A DNA stretch of 64,000 nt from Synechococcus sp. A18-25c (GTDB lineage: Bacteria; Cyanobacteriota; Cyanobacteriia; PCC-6307; Cyanobiaceae). This document shows positions 48,401-55,983 of the stretch, in pieces. Position 1 is the first letter of the stretch, and every line of letters starts with the position of its first letter. The translations under genes and the position numbers were made by a program. The DNA is taken from positions 682,001 through 746,000 of the forward strand of contig NZ_CP047957.1 of assembly GCF_014280035.1 (NCBI RefSeq), in the 5' to 3' direction. The notes below the pieces were generated by a model, which worked only from the letters and a program-made list of their open reading frames with translations, was not told where the DNA came from and searched no databases.

Positions 48401-49121
48401 CCCTCTGGCGGTGACCAAGGCCGCGGTGCTTTACGTCCTGCGTTGTCTTGTGGATGAGCCCATTCCACTGAACGCAGGCTGCTTCCTGCCGCTCACGCTG
48501 CTGGTTCCTGAGGGGTCTCTGCTGAATCCCAGGCCGCCAGCCGCGGTGGTGGCGGGCAATGTGGAGACCTCTCAAGCGGTCTGCAATCTGCTGTTTGCCT
48601 GTTTCGGCGTGATGGCTGCCGCTCAGGGAACGATGAACAACCTCACCTTCGGTGACGGTCGACGCCAGTACTACGAAACCATCGCCGGCGGCGGGGGGGC
48701 GGGAGAGGGGTTCAGCGGCTCCAGCGGTGTGCAGACCCACATGACCAACTCCAGGCTCACCGACCCTGAAATCCTTGAGCAGCGTTTTCCGGTGCAACTT
48801 GAACAGTTTGGTTTCCGCCGCGGCAGCGGTGGCGCCGGGCGTTGGAGGGGCGGTGATGGTTTGCTGCGTGAGATTCGTTTTTTGCAGCCGATGACGGCTG
48901 CGTTGCTGTCGGGGTCAAGAACAGTGGCACCGTTCGGATTGGCCGGCGGTGATCCTGGGGCCCCAGGAAGTGCTCAGCTCACCCGCGCCGACGGCACGGT
49001 CGAATCGCTTGCCGGTTGCGTGCAGCTTGCTGTCAGCCCTGGCGATCGCTTGTTGATTGCCACGCCGGGTGGCGGTGGATGGGGATCCCCTTCTTCAATG
49101 GTCGAGCGGCGGGACGCCTGA
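45408..49121 (+). CDS. 5-oxoprolinase / hydantoinase A-B fusion protein
   Basis: A 1,237-residue protein with an N-terminal HyuA-type ATPase (WIDRGGTFTDLVGRKPDG; LVGVDMGGTSTDVFCL; AGGGSIIEPDAGRLLVGPRS) and a C-terminal HyuB-type half from about residue 715 (HHRFMQIAERMGERLRQTSR, GDTVISNDPFHGGTHLPD, NLLFACFGVMAAAQGTMNN). The length and fused order match ATP-hydrolysing 5-oxoprolinase, which opens 5-oxo-L-proline to glutamate. Hydantoin hydrolysis is the alternative. It uses TTG and overlaps the nagB-like stop (TTGA). Confidence 0.9.
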   Translation: MSGWQFWIDRGGTFTDLVGRKPDGQLVVRKVLSVQPGVLGDPAVAAIRALLGLRPSQPIAPGLIDEFRLGTTVATNALLEGAGDPVLLLTNRGLADLLRIGDQHRQDLFALAIPEPPSLITAVEEVDGRLDAEGHEIAPLQLGAGLRQRLSRHHQAGIRCCAIALMHAWRDPVHEQSLAELVLALGFETVVCSHQASPMPRLVPRGQTTLVEAAVRPVLSAYLKQVQRALGDRTRLQVMTSSGALQSSGTLLAKDTILSGPAGGMVGAVAAAQRAGLGAKALVGVDMGGTSTDVFCLPAGAADRDWERSAETEIAGLLLTASRLPIHTVAAGGGSIIEPDAGRLLVGPRSAGADPGPACYRNGGPLTLTDAHLLLGRLQAGAFPAVFGPARDQRPDLEATRAGFHRLSSELGQTPEQLAEGALDLAVDAMAAAIRQVSLFRGHDIRGGVLIAYGGAAGQLACRLAEALGLQEVLLHPLAGVLSAYGIGQARQRQLHQRAIRRPLDADLLKRLPSMVRADLGSATDALRREGSGSTGALDHQIRLELRDASSEQGLMLSLEPNPEALSLHWMEDQFDRAHRLRFGYVASRTAPLMAERLEVEVLETHRLDDASVLAAEAEGGTPSPAALRRARVHWREAGWCDVPVLQRWQLPLDQPLEGPALILDPTAGIVLEPAWTACRSSDGSVLLQHHPLTPSRRTPSSNDAVITPGEVDARPDPVDLSLFHHRFMQIAERMGERLRQTSRSVNIRERLDFSCALFDARGALVANAPHIPVHLGSMGDAVADLLAQIQRGERPALVAGDTVISNDPFHGGTHLPDITAITPVFAPGAPHPFAFVACRGHHADVGGLTPGSMPPFSQTIDQEGWLVRNHWLIRAGELCHASWVACLQEAAIPPRDLALLWADLQAQSAANHLGVDLLQELLQIEGEARLLGYLQHVQDHAAATVRRLLDGFQDRAFQVELDNGACLTLAVRMDREQRSATLDFSGTSAQGYHNFHAPLAVTKAAVLYVLRCLVDEPIPLNAGCFLPLTLLVPEGSLLNPRPPAAVVAGNVETSQAVCNLLFACFGVMAAAQGTMNNLTFGDGRRQYYETIAGGGGAGEGFSGSSGVQTHMTNSRLTDPEILEQRFPVQLEQFGFRRGSGGAGRWRGGDGLLREIRFLQPMTAALLSGSRTVAPFGLAGGDPGAPGSAQLTRADGTVESLAGCVQLAVSPGDRLLIATPGGGGWGSPSSMVERRDA

Positions 49122-49516
49122 TGGTGAGCTCGTCAGGGGCAGACTCTGCCGGTGGTAGTCACGCCAGGACTCCGACTGCGATGGCTTTTGTCTTTCTGGT
49201 GAACAGAAAATCATTCGCTTAAGGGAGGTTGACTTTGTTGACGATGTCAAAACCCACACGGCTCGCTGCCAGCAACGACTAGGCCTGACCTGGAAGGGAA
49301 ATGGTGAATGCTTGGCAATCGATCGTGAAAACTTGATGCGGTTGCTCTGCGACGTTCATCAGCTGCCAAGCCAATTCACAATGACCGTTGATGGAACTTT
49401 CGACCACTGCTCATTCAGGCCATGAACGCCCTTCAGGCCAGGTGTGATTGCTTCATTGCATCAGCGTGTGGACTAGGCAAAGGCTTCAGAATTTGCTTGG
49501 GCAACTACTCGGTGGC
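49122..49516. other. Interval after the oxoprolinase gene with a gene fragment
   Basis: No intact gene. The plus-strand frame 49159-49425 is open for 88 codons and reads protein-like in its later part (see the separate entry), but has no good start. The rest shows no motif or repeat I could identify. Confidence 0.4.
49159..49425 (+). pseudogene. Protein-like open stretch without a start codon (possible remnant)
   Basis: The frame runs from just after a TAG at 49156-49158 to TGA 49423-49425. It reads with balanced, protein-like composition (REVDFVDDVKTHTARCQQRL, DRENLMRLLCDVHQLPSQF). The first usable start is TTG 49312, which leaves only 37 codons. It may be a decayed gene or chance. No family is recognised. 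Confidence 0.25.
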
Positions 49517-49675
49517 TCAATAGCCGACAACCCTTAGGCAGATTTCAAGTGCTCCGAGACCAATCAGAAACGTACTGCCGAGCAGTAAGAGCTCTTTTCG
49601 ATTCTGTGCCATGAGCAGTAGGGATGAGCCCACCAGCAACGCGCCAAAGAATCTAAAGGGAATCAGCAGCTCCAA
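49517..49675 (-). CDS. Small two-helix membrane protein (TTG start)
   Basis: A 52-residue reading frame starting TTG 49675 and ending TGA 49517. It encodes two hydrophobic segments, ELLIPFRFFGALLVGSSLLL and ELLLLGSTFLIGLGALEICL, separated by the polar turn MAQNRK. A stop lies five codons upstream of the TTG, so there is no longer form. This clean two-helix design argues for a real gene despite the weak start. Picocyanobacteria carry many such small membrane proteins. Function unknown. Confidence 0.5.
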   Translation of the reverse strand: MELLIPFRFFGALLVGSSLLLMAQNRKELLLLGSTFLIGLGALEICLRVVGY

Positions 49676-50065
49676 TGTTTCGGAAGATTGCTATTTGATT
49701 CAGGCTACAGCGTCTCGTTACCTGGCTTCATGAATTTGCTGTGATAAAAGCCAAAAAGTGGTCAATCGCTTCAGGGAAGTTAATGCTTGAACGATGAAAA
49801 AAGCTGCCTTGGTTGCCTGCGACCGGAGCTGATGGTTGATCTGTTTGTGTGGCCTTTGTCTGCGTTTTTGCTGCTCTCAATGCGCTGATGCTGGGTTGAG
49901 CGATGGGCAGGAGTGGGTGTTCCCGTCCATCGGGATCAAGTTTTGGCTCCGGTTCAGCTGGTGCTTTTTGCTCTCAGGGGCCCTCTGACCCCTTGCGTGC
50001 TGATTTCGGCCGCATTGGCTGCGTTGCGGGCCTGTGCGTTGTCCTCAGCGGTCAGGCTGCTGCGC
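49676..50065. other. Interval with no supported gene
   Basis: Only very short frames are present, for example ATG 49794 (12 codons) and ATG 49832 (18 codons, hydrophobic MVDLFVWPLSAFLLLSMR). They are joined by a TGATG overlap, which might be chance. The open frame that leads into the DUF1651 gene has no family-like sequence here. Confidence 0.4.
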
Positions 50066-50341
50066 ATGCAGGATCGTTCTGACCGCGCCGCCGATGCTTC
50101 CCTTCACCCGCACGGTGGTGAAGGCTGGTTAGTGAATGGTGAGCAGGAGCTGATCGTGCAGTTCAGGCCCCTCGGCGCAGCCCCTCAGACCCAATGGGTG
50201 GAATTGAGGACGTTCCGGTGGGTGCGCCCTCATCCACCGGTGCCTCAAAGTCAGCGCCGCATGCTTCGCTCCAGCGCCATCGATGCCTGGCAGCACATGC
50301 TCAAGGTGGGTTGGCGGCGTTGTGCGGCGCCTGTTCGCTGA
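50066..50341 (+). CDS. DUF1651 family protein
   Basis: A 91-residue protein from ATG 50066 (MQDRSDRAADASLH). The pattern GEGWLVNGEQELIVQFRP, RTFRWVRPHPPVPQS-RRMLR and IDAWQHMLKVGWRRCAAPVR matches DUF1651, a small family of marine Synechococcus and Prochlorococcus that often occurs in many copies per genome. Function unknown. The frame is open upstream to 49913, but that part does not look like the family. Confidence 0.75.
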   Translation: MQDRSDRAADASLHPHGGEGWLVNGEQELIVQFRPLGAAPQTQWVELRTFRWVRPHPPVPQSQRRMLRSSAIDAWQHMLKVGWRRCAAPVR

Positions 50342-50717
50342 CCGGTGTCGTTTCTGCTTGCTGTTGCGTTCCGTCGAGGCTGCGTGATGGGTTGCTGATT
50401 GAAGCGTGAGTGCTTCGACCAGCGGCTGGCTGGAGAGGTTGTTTTGTCAGCGCTCGACATCACCGTGGCGGATGTCCGGGCCATCGATCTGGACGTTGGC
50501 TCCTTCGCGGTGCAAAAGGCTGAGCTGCGGACGTGACGGATGGATTGCCGCACTGGCGGGCGAGAGCGCAGGCCTGAAACGGATGCGTTGTTCTTGCCGA
50601 TCCTTCGGACCGTTCGACTGAAGGCTGTTTGGCCTGCCGCTCCGCATGGTCCCGAAGCTGCAGCACCTCTCTAGACGGTTTTGCAGCAGCTCAACCCTTG
50701 TTGTTGCAAGCACTTCT
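50342..50717. other. Interval with one weak small ORF
   Basis: A TTG-initiated 45-codon frame at 50399-50536 reads protein-like (AGEVVLSALDITVADVRAID) and might be a small gene or a remnant. Otherwise I see nothing supported. The interval ends at the CRP-type palindrome. Confidence 0.35.
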
Positions 50718-50745
50718 GGCCCTTGTGACCAGGATCACAAGGGCC
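50718..50745 (+). promoter_or_regulatory. CRP-type palindromic operator upstream of the RTX gene
   Basis: GGCCCTTGTGA (50718-50728), six bases, then TCACAAGGGCC (50735-50745) is an 11-bp perfect dyad. Its centre is TGTGA-N6-TCACA, the exact CRP/SyCRP1 consensus core. A second perfect palindrome, ATGACC-CA-GGTCAT, lies next to it at 50747-50760. There is no U-run, so it is not a simple terminator. It is 98 bases upstream of the likely start of the RTX-type gene. Confidence 0.6.
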
Positions 50746-50842
50746 CATGACCCAGGTCATCGGGTGGACCGGTGATTGCGGAGATGGTGTGTGCATCGGC
50801 GGGGGAGACCCCAACGAAGCAAATCTCCAACCACTCAAAACA

Positions 50843-51754
50843 ATGACCAAATTCGATTTCAATCAACTCCAGAAGTTTTTCCCCAAGCAAGAGATCAAAC
50901 TGAATAACGTTGTTGACCCTAAAAAACTTGAAGGGATCAAAGATCTCGAGCTGGTTAGTGAACTGCTGCAGGATTGGTGGCAATTCGGAACTGACGCAGA
51001 TGATCTTCTCTTTACGGCTGATGCTGTGATGCAGTCAGGCCAGTTCGCTCATGTGGATGCCGGTGTGGGCGCCACGATCACAGCCGCTGGTTACGGTAAT
51101 GATCGCATCGTCGGTGATGCCAGGAACAATGTGATTTACGGCAACAATGCGTATGCAGGTGCTGCACAGGCCTACGTTGAAGATATTTATTCCTTCACAG
51201 ACTTTTCACGGGCTTTTGACCAAGGGATCGCTGATGATGACAACCTGGCAGGCGGTTTTGGTGATGATGTCCTTTACGGCTGCAGCGGTGATGATGTGCT
51301 GACGGGTGGATTTGGCAATGATCGACTGTTTGGAGGCACGGGCAATGACTTCCTCGACGCCGGTTATGGCTCAGATCTCCTCAAGGGAGGTGACGGCATC
51401 GACATCTTCAAGCTCAATCAAAGCTTTGATGGTGCTGGACAGCGGACCGCATTTCAGCACGTCACTGATATGAAGGATCAGTTTGACCGCATCAAGTTTG
51501 GTGGCGAGATCAAAGAAGCCGTTCTCGCGAATGGTGTTGGTTTTGAAGTGCTTGATGTCAGTGGCGCTGCTAGCCATGTTGTGGCCATGGCCGGAGATGA
51601 GATTCTGTTCTCTTTTGCGGCTCAGAACGGCACAACCCTCGGCTTTGATGCCAATGGTGTTTGGGTTTCTGAGAACACGGGCGATCTGAATGCAACGGCG
51701 ATGTTTCAAGAAGCCGTGACAAACAACGAGTTCTGGGCTGAGCCTGGAATGTGA
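50843..51754 (+). CDS. RTX-type calcium-binding repeat protein
   Basis: A 303-residue protein from ATG 50843 (MTKFDFNQLQKFFPKQ); an ATG 32 codons upstream lies at the palindromic operator and is not favoured. The middle (about residues 130-190) has glycine/aspartate nonapeptides of the GGxGxDxLx type (GGFGDDVLYG, GGFGNDRLFGG, GTGNDFLDAG, GGDGIDIFKL) that bind Ca2+ as a beta-roll. There is no N-terminal signal peptide, as expected for type I secretion. Its role on the cell surface or outside is unknown, and no exporter genes are nearby. Confidence 0.85.
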   Translation: MTKFDFNQLQKFFPKQEIKLNNVVDPKKLEGIKDLELVSELLQDWWQFGTDADDLLFTADAVMQSGQFAHVDAGVGATITAAGYGNDRIVGDARNNVIYGNNAYAGAAQAYVEDIYSFTDFSRAFDQGIADDDNLAGGFGDDVLYGCSGDDVLTGGFGNDRLFGGTGNDFLDAGYGSDLLKGGDGIDIFKLNQSFDGAGQRTAFQHVTDMKDQFDRIKFGGEIKEAVLANGVGFEVLDVSGAASHVVAMAGDEILFSFAAQNGTTLGFDANGVWVSENTGDLNATAMFQEAVTNNEFWAEPGM

Positions 51755-51880
51755 GCAGCCTTTCGGGGAGCCTGATGTTCAACCCATGAACTGAAAGCCA
51801 TACAAGACCCTAAAAAGGAAAAGCAGGGCAGGTCGAGTGGTCTCCTGATCCATCCCCCGGAAGACCCCTTTGAGTGATCT

Positions 51881-51906
51881 GCTCCGCCTTGTGCGGAGCT
51901 TTTTTC
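51881..51906 (+). terminator. Terminator downstream of the RTX gene
   Basis: A 7-bp stem (GCTCCGC 51881-51887, GCGGAGC 51893-51899) is followed by TTTTTT. It lies 127 bases after the RTX stop codon. Confidence 0.85.
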
Positions 51907-51923
51907 ATGGGTATGAAGTCATC

Positions 51924-52205
51924 TCAAAGCGGTCCAAAGTTTTCACGGGCAACAAGCTCCAGCGTCTTGAGTGCTTCGAGTTGTGCGAGTCGCTTCTGGG
52001 CCTGTGTGAGCATCGTTCGTCCATGAGGGGCGCAGGCATCAACCAGAGCAGCGCCTTCGGAGGCTTCGGCTTTGGTGCGTTCGATGCAGCGATCGATCTC
52101 ACTGCTGACGGTCTCAGCCCCAGTGGCGTCAGAAAAGCCAGGGCCAGCGGCGAGTGCTAACAGTTTCAGCAGGGCCTGACGCGTTGCTTCCGAGGTTGGC
52201 TGCAT
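51924..52205 (-). CDS. Hypothetical small helical protein
   Basis: A 93-residue protein from ATG 52205 (MQPTSEATRQALLKLLALAA); an ATG seven codons upstream is also possible. The composition is alanine-rich and helical (ASEGAALVDACAPHGRTMLTQ, AQKRLAQLEALKTLELVARE). No membrane segment or motif is visible. It is convergent with the RTX gene across the terminator. The family is not recognised. Confidence 0.5.
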   Translation of the reverse strand: MQPTSEATRQALLKLLALAAGPGFSDATGAETVSSEIDRCIERTKAEASEGAALVDACAPHGRTMLTQAQKRLAQLEALKTLELVARENFGPL

Positions 52206-52226
52206 AGGTCTTGCTGCAATCTCCAC

Positions 52227-52691
52227 AGTCTGGCGACATCGTCATGGCTCTCTGGGCTGGCGCGACCTGGAGGCCAGGGCAATCAGTAAGCGGCTTCGGA
52301 AGGGAGGTGATCCCTCGAAAGGGGGATGAGAAGAGGGTTCGGTTTCACTCGAATGAGGGATGACCATTCAGGCTTGAGGCGAGATGGTGTGAATGAGGGA
52401 TTGGATTTTGAACAATCGTTCCCTCAGTCAGTTCTCATTGGATTCACTTTTAATGTCAGTTTATTTTCAAAGGTGTTTGGCGCATCATGATTGCAGGGTA
52501 AGAGCCCTGCCTACCTGAAAAAGCGAACGAGCGAAACGTCAGGGGCTGATCAATGAGGCTGACTCTTCAACACTGCGTCAGAAAGAATTGGCAATCGACG
52601 TGGGGCGTTCACTTTGGAGTTCTGACAGCGTTGGGCTGAAAGCCAGGCGGGAATCTTCCGACAAACCATCGATCAAATCACGCTGAACATT
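52227..52691. other. Non-coding interval with direct repeats and a small hairpin
   Basis: No supported gene. GAATGAGGGAT occurs at 52351-52361 and again at 52391-52401, exactly 40 bases apart. A 6-bp hairpin GCAGGG/CCCTGC lies at 52493-52510, followed by a purine-rich stretch. The region could hold promoter sites or a small RNA, but nothing can be named. Confidence 0.4.
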
Positions 52692-52886
52692 ATGCGACAA
52701 ACGAATTTATGCATGACTGGAACAACTGCGAAAGCGCAGCTCGTTGAGATGCTGGTTGAACCACTCAAAGGATGCAAAGGGCTTTACAGCTACAGGCAAG
52801 ATCTCATGAAAAAGGTGATGGCCATGCCTGATGTTCAAGTGAGAGAGTATTTGGATTATCAACGACGCATTCATCACCCAGCATGA
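52692..52886 (+). CDS. Small hypothetical protein, possibly truncated by an in-frame TGA
   Basis: A 64-residue frame from ATG 52692 or ATG 52713 (MTGTTAKAQLVEMLVEPLKG). It is rich in charged residues (YSYRQDLMKKVMAMPDVQVR, EYLDYQRRIHHPA). After its TGA the same frame stays open for 38 more codons, ending at TGA 53001, and still reads protein-like. This may be a short real gene or the front part of a gene with a nonsense mutation. The family is not recognised. Confidence 0.45.
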   Translation: MRQTNLCMTGTTAKAQLVEMLVEPLKGCKGLYSYRQDLMKKVMAMPDVQVREYLDYQRRIHHPA

Positions 52887-53003
52887 GGGCATAGGCCCCG
52901 CCATTGGAATTTGCAATTCAAGCCCGATGGAAGCGCTGAACTCGTTGCGGTGATCACGGGCTGCAACCCAAAAGTTCTCGAATGGTTCCAGAGGCCGTGG
53001 TGA
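52887..53003 (+). pseudogene. In-frame continuation beyond the stop of the 52.7-kb ORF
   Basis: Thirty-eight codons directly follow TGA 52884-52886 in the same frame and read WNLQFKPDGSAELVAVITGC and NPKVLEWFQRPW before the next TGA. There is no start codon except an internal TTG and GTG. It is either a remnant separated by a nonsense mutation or chance. Confidence 0.25.
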
Positions 53004-53306
53004 TTAATTCACTCCGGCGGCGATGTAAAGGCAGCTCACCGCCGAAAAAATCAGAATCTGAATCAAGGCACTCACCCGCAGCCAGAGGCGGTCCCACTTG
53101 TAGGGAGCTTTGAGGATGGCTCCTATCAGCCAACTCATCGCAAACCCAAATCGGGTCAAGCTCACGACCTCATGATGCTTGGCGACGTGCAAGGTATCCA
53201 AGAGCAGCATCACTAAGGACACATAGGAGATGATTGCCCCGAGGTTGTAGAGAACAGCTCCCTGGCGATCCGTCAGACGCATCTCTTTTCGGATCAACTG
53301 CCTCAT
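53004..53306 (-). CDS. Small membrane protein, three helices
   Basis: A 100-residue protein with a charged N-terminus (MRQLIRKEMRLTDRQGAVLY) and three hydrophobic stretches: NLGAIISYVSLVMLLLDTL, RFGFAMSWLIGAILKAPY and SALIQILIFSAVSCLYIAAG. A second methionine lies at residue 9. No family is recognised. It ends one base past the TGA of the short plus-strand frame. Codon use is moderately less GC-rich than the core genes. Confidence 0.65.
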   Translation of the reverse strand: MRQLIRKEMRLTDRQGAVLYNLGAIISYVSLVMLLLDTLHVAKHHEVVSLTRFGFAMSWLIGAILKAPYKWDRLWLRVSALIQILIFSAVSCLYIAAGVN

Positions 53307-53424
53307 CCATAGCCAGGCAGCGATCGCGCGGCCTGCGTTGGCAGCGTCGATTGAAATTCAGGTCTCGTGATCAGCTCCACTGCTTCAACTGATTGAAGCC
53401 ATGCAAGGGCAAAAGCCAGCGGTG

Positions 53425-54171
53425 TCAGTCAATCTCCAGGTCTGAAGTCAGCTCGAGATTGGAGCTGACGCAGCTCACGTCATCGAGATCTTCTAGGGCC
53501 TGCAGCAATTTGAGGCTTTCCTGCGCTGTGGGCTGATCACTGGGTGTGACCTGGGTCAGGGGATGCCAGCAGTGTTCCCACTCTTCGACGTCAAAGCCCC
53601 ATGTCCGCAGGCCGATCTGCAGGGCTTCGAGTGCTTCGTAGGGACCGTGCACTATCGCCTGGTCAGCCTGGGTGAGCTCATAGCCGTCGGCATCCAGTTC
53701 CATCAGCGCGTCCAGCAGAGTGTCCTCATCCAGGTCGTTGGCTTTGATCCGAACTTCGCTTCGATGCTGGAAGAGGTAGCTGACGCAACCGGTCTCGCCC
53801 AGGTTGCCGCCGTGCTTGCTGAAGGCCAGACGCAGTTCCGCCGCCGTTCGGTTGCGGTTGTCGCTCAGGACTTCCACCAGTACCGCCATGCCACCAGGGC
53901 CGTAGCCCTCGTAGCGCATCGCTTCCAGGTGCACGCCGTCGCCGCCCTGTCCGGATCCCTTGGCGATGGCGCGTTCGATGTTCCCCGCCGGCACGCCGGC
54001 GGCTTTGGCCTTGGCAATGGCGGTGCGCAGCTGAAAGTTGCCCTCCGGATCACTGCCCTGGCGTGCGGCCACCGTGATTTCGCGACCGATACGGGTGAAC
54101 ACAGCCCCTCGCTTGGCATCGACCACAGCTTTGGTTCGCTTGATTTGGGACCATTTGCTGTGGCCTGCCAT
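53425..54171 (-). CDS. YebC/PmpR family protein
   Basis: A 248-residue protein of the TACO1/YebC family, seen as a transcriptional regulator or as a translation factor that relieves stalling at proline runs. The start [20 protein letters not shown] is diagnostic, followed by [39 protein letters not shown] and [18 protein letters not shown]. It is full length. It lies 50 bases downstream of truB on the same strand. Confidence 0.97.
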   Translation of the reverse strand: MAGHSKWSQIKRTKAVVDAKRGAVFTRIGREITVAARQGSDPEGNFQLRTAIAKAKAAGVPAGNIERAIAKGSGQGGDGVHLEAMRYEGYGPGGMAVLVEVLSDNRNRTAAELRLAFSKHGGNLGETGCVSYLFQHRSEVRIKANDLDEDTLLDALMELDADGYELTQADQAIVHGPYEALEALQIGLRTWGFDVEEWEHCWHPLTQVTPSDQPTAQESLKLLQALEDLDDVSCVSSNLELTSDLEID

Positions 54172-54221
54172 CGGCGGCTTCGATGTCTGTCTTTGCCTGA
54201 AACCTACCCAGGCTTCTGGCT

Positions 54222-55118
54222 TCAGCCCCGCGCTTCGAACACCACCTTGGGTTTCAGCCCACCCTCGCCGTCCAGCAGTCCAAGTCCGAGCATCCGCCCC
54301 CCTTCGCTGATCACAACGACTGCATCGGCTGGTGGCGTTCCATGGGGGTCAGGTCCGAGCCTGCGCCCACAGCTCCAGTCCTCCTGCTCGCTGGCAGTCA
54401 GCATTCGTTGCGGGAGATGCGGCAGCGCCAGTTCCGGGCGCAGCAGTGTCAAGCTTCCAGCCCCCACCTGCTCGGGTGCTTCAGGAAGGGGGACGGCCTG
54501 ATCAGCGCGGAAACCCAGGGCCTCGATGCGCCGCAGCTCGGCGAGGGCTCCACCGCAGCCGAGCGCTTCGCCCAGGTCCCTTGCCAGCGATCGGATGTAA
54601 GTGCCCGCTGTGCAGTGGACCTCCACCTCCAGTTGAGCCTGCGCCGGGTCCCAGTTCAGCAGTTCCAGCCGATGCAGGGTCACCGTGCGGGCCGGTAAGT
54701 CCATCACTTCACCGCGTCGGGCCCGGGCGTGGGCCCGTTCTCCATCAACGTGCACGGCGGAGACCTGGGGAGGACGTTGACTGATGCTGCCGCGGAACAC
54801 CGACAGAGCCTGCTCCAGGCTGATGCGGTTCAGCTCCGGCGGCGGCTTGCGGCTCAGCACCGCTCCCTGCAGGTCATCGGTGCCGGTGGTCACCCCGAGC
54901 TGGATCACGCCGCGGTAGGTCTTGTCGCCAGGCAGATAGGGCAGCAGCCGAGTGGCCTGGCCCACAGCGATGGGCAGCACGCCGGTCACGGCAGGATCGA
55001 GGGTGCCGCCATGGCCGACGCGGCGGGTCCCCAGCACCCTGCGGATGCGAGCCACACAGGCATGGGAGGTGAGGCCCGCCGGCTTGTCGATCACTGTGAA
55101 GCCGATGGGCGCTGTCAA
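54222..55118 (-). CDS. truB: tRNA pseudouridine-55 synthase TruB
   Basis: It makes pseudouridine 55 in the T loop of tRNAs. The motif [20 protein letters not shown] is followed by the catalytic aspartate region [20 protein letters not shown], and later [20 protein letters not shown] prefer the TTG start at 55118 ([15 protein letters not shown]), giving about 298 residues. The ATG at 55226 adds an unconserved 36 residues and would overlap the divergent methyltransferase start. Confidence 0.93.
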   Translation of the reverse strand: MTAPIGFTVIDKPAGLTSHACVARIRRVLGTRRVGHGGTLDPAVTGVLPIAVGQATRLLPYLPGDKTYRGVIQLGVTTGTDDLQGAVLSRKPPPELNRISLEQALSVFRGSISQRPPQVSAVHVDGERAHARARRGEVMDLPARTVTLHRLELLNWDPAQAQLEVEVHCTAGTYIRSLARDLGEALGCGGALAELRRIEALGFRADQAVPLPEAPEQVGAGSLTLLRPELALPHLPQRMLTASEQEDWSCGRRLGPDPHGTPPADAVVVISEGGRMLGLGLLDGEGGLKPKVVFEARG

Positions 55119-55211
55119 CGTGCAAAGGGGGTTTGGACTTCTGACTGTGGCACCCGGCCCTCGGTCGTTTCCGGCTCGCGCGTAGGTTTGCCAAACCGCC
55201 TCTGATGCCCC

Positions 55212-55976
55212 ATGCCGCCTGTTCATGCTTCAGCTCCTGTGGGCGTCCAGGAGTTTTTGGCCAGCGGATTTGCGGTGAAGGAGCATCTGGCCTCCTACCT
55301 GGGTCTGACCGCTGAGGAGGTTGCAGAGCGCCTTCCGCAAAGCAAAGAGGATCTTGCTGCGATGCATCCGGGTGCCTTTGACCCAGACCGGGCGGCAGAT
55401 TTCTATGAAGACACGGTCGGCACCGCTCACCTGTTTGAGCTAGCGGCCTGGCACCTCAGCAGTGCGGATTACATCGCCGACACCCTGCGACTGCAGCAGC
55501 AGTTCGCCCGTGGGGATGTGCTCGACTTCGGCGGTGGCATTGGCACCCATGCGCTAGCAGCAGCCGGTCTGGAGAGTGTGCGTCATGTGTGGTTCGTGGA
55601 TCTCAATCCGCAGAACCGGGCGTTTGTGCAGGATCGTGCTGCGCGTCTCGGTCTGTCCGATCGCGTGTCGGTGCACCGCGATCTTGCCAGCGTTCCCGAT
55701 CAGTCATTCGACACCGTGGTGTGCCTTGATGTGTTGGAGCATCTTCCCGAGCCTTCGGAGCAACTAATGGAGTTTCACCGGCGTCTGACACCGGACGGCC
55801 GAGCCTTGCTGAACTGGTTTTTCTTCAAGGGCCACGACGGCGAGTACCCGTTTCATTTCGATGACCCGCAGCTGGTGGACAGCTTCTTCCTCACCCTTCA
55901 GCGTCAATTCCTCGAGGTGTTCCATCCTCTGTTGATCACAACCCGGGTCTACCGACCACTCGAGAGTGGCCTTTGA
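55212..55976 (+). CDS. Class I SAM-dependent methyltransferase
   Basis: A 254-residue protein. The methyltransferase core is seen in DVLDFGGGIGTHALAAAGLE (motif I, glycine-rich), VWFVDLNPQNRAFV and VVCLDVLEHLPEPSEQLMEF. The N-terminal 80 residues (GLTAEEVAERLPQSKEDLAA, FYEDTVGTAHLFELAAWHLS) are unlike the common families. The substrate is unknown. It is divergent from truB, and the next gene overlaps or directly follows its stop. Confidence 0.85.
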   Translation: MPPVHASAPVGVQEFLASGFAVKEHLASYLGLTAEEVAERLPQSKEDLAAMHPGAFDPDRAADFYEDTVGTAHLFELAAWHLSSADYIADTLRLQQQFARGDVLDFGGGIGTHALAAAGLESVRHVWFVDLNPQNRAFVQDRAARLGLSDRVSVHRDLASVPDQSFDTVVCLDVLEHLPEPSEQLMEFHRRLTPDGRALLNWFFFKGHDGEYPFHFDDPQLVDSFFLTLQRQFLEVFHPLLITTRVYRPLESGL

Positions 55977-55983
55977 AGACTCG

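Noticed and set aside
50251-50713. Minus-strand frames of 88-100 codons opposite the DUF1651 gene and its downstream gap
   Set aside because: Ser/Arg-rich composition of a complement frame and overlap with a supported gene on the other strand.
52493-52560. Hairpin plus GCGAACGAGCGAAACG stretch considered as a glutamine-type riboswitch
   Set aside because: The conserved core of the glnA/downstream-peptide motif is absent and no matching gene follows.
53563-54501. 312-codon plus-strand frame
   Set aside because: It spans the complements of yebC and truB and has no coherent domain.
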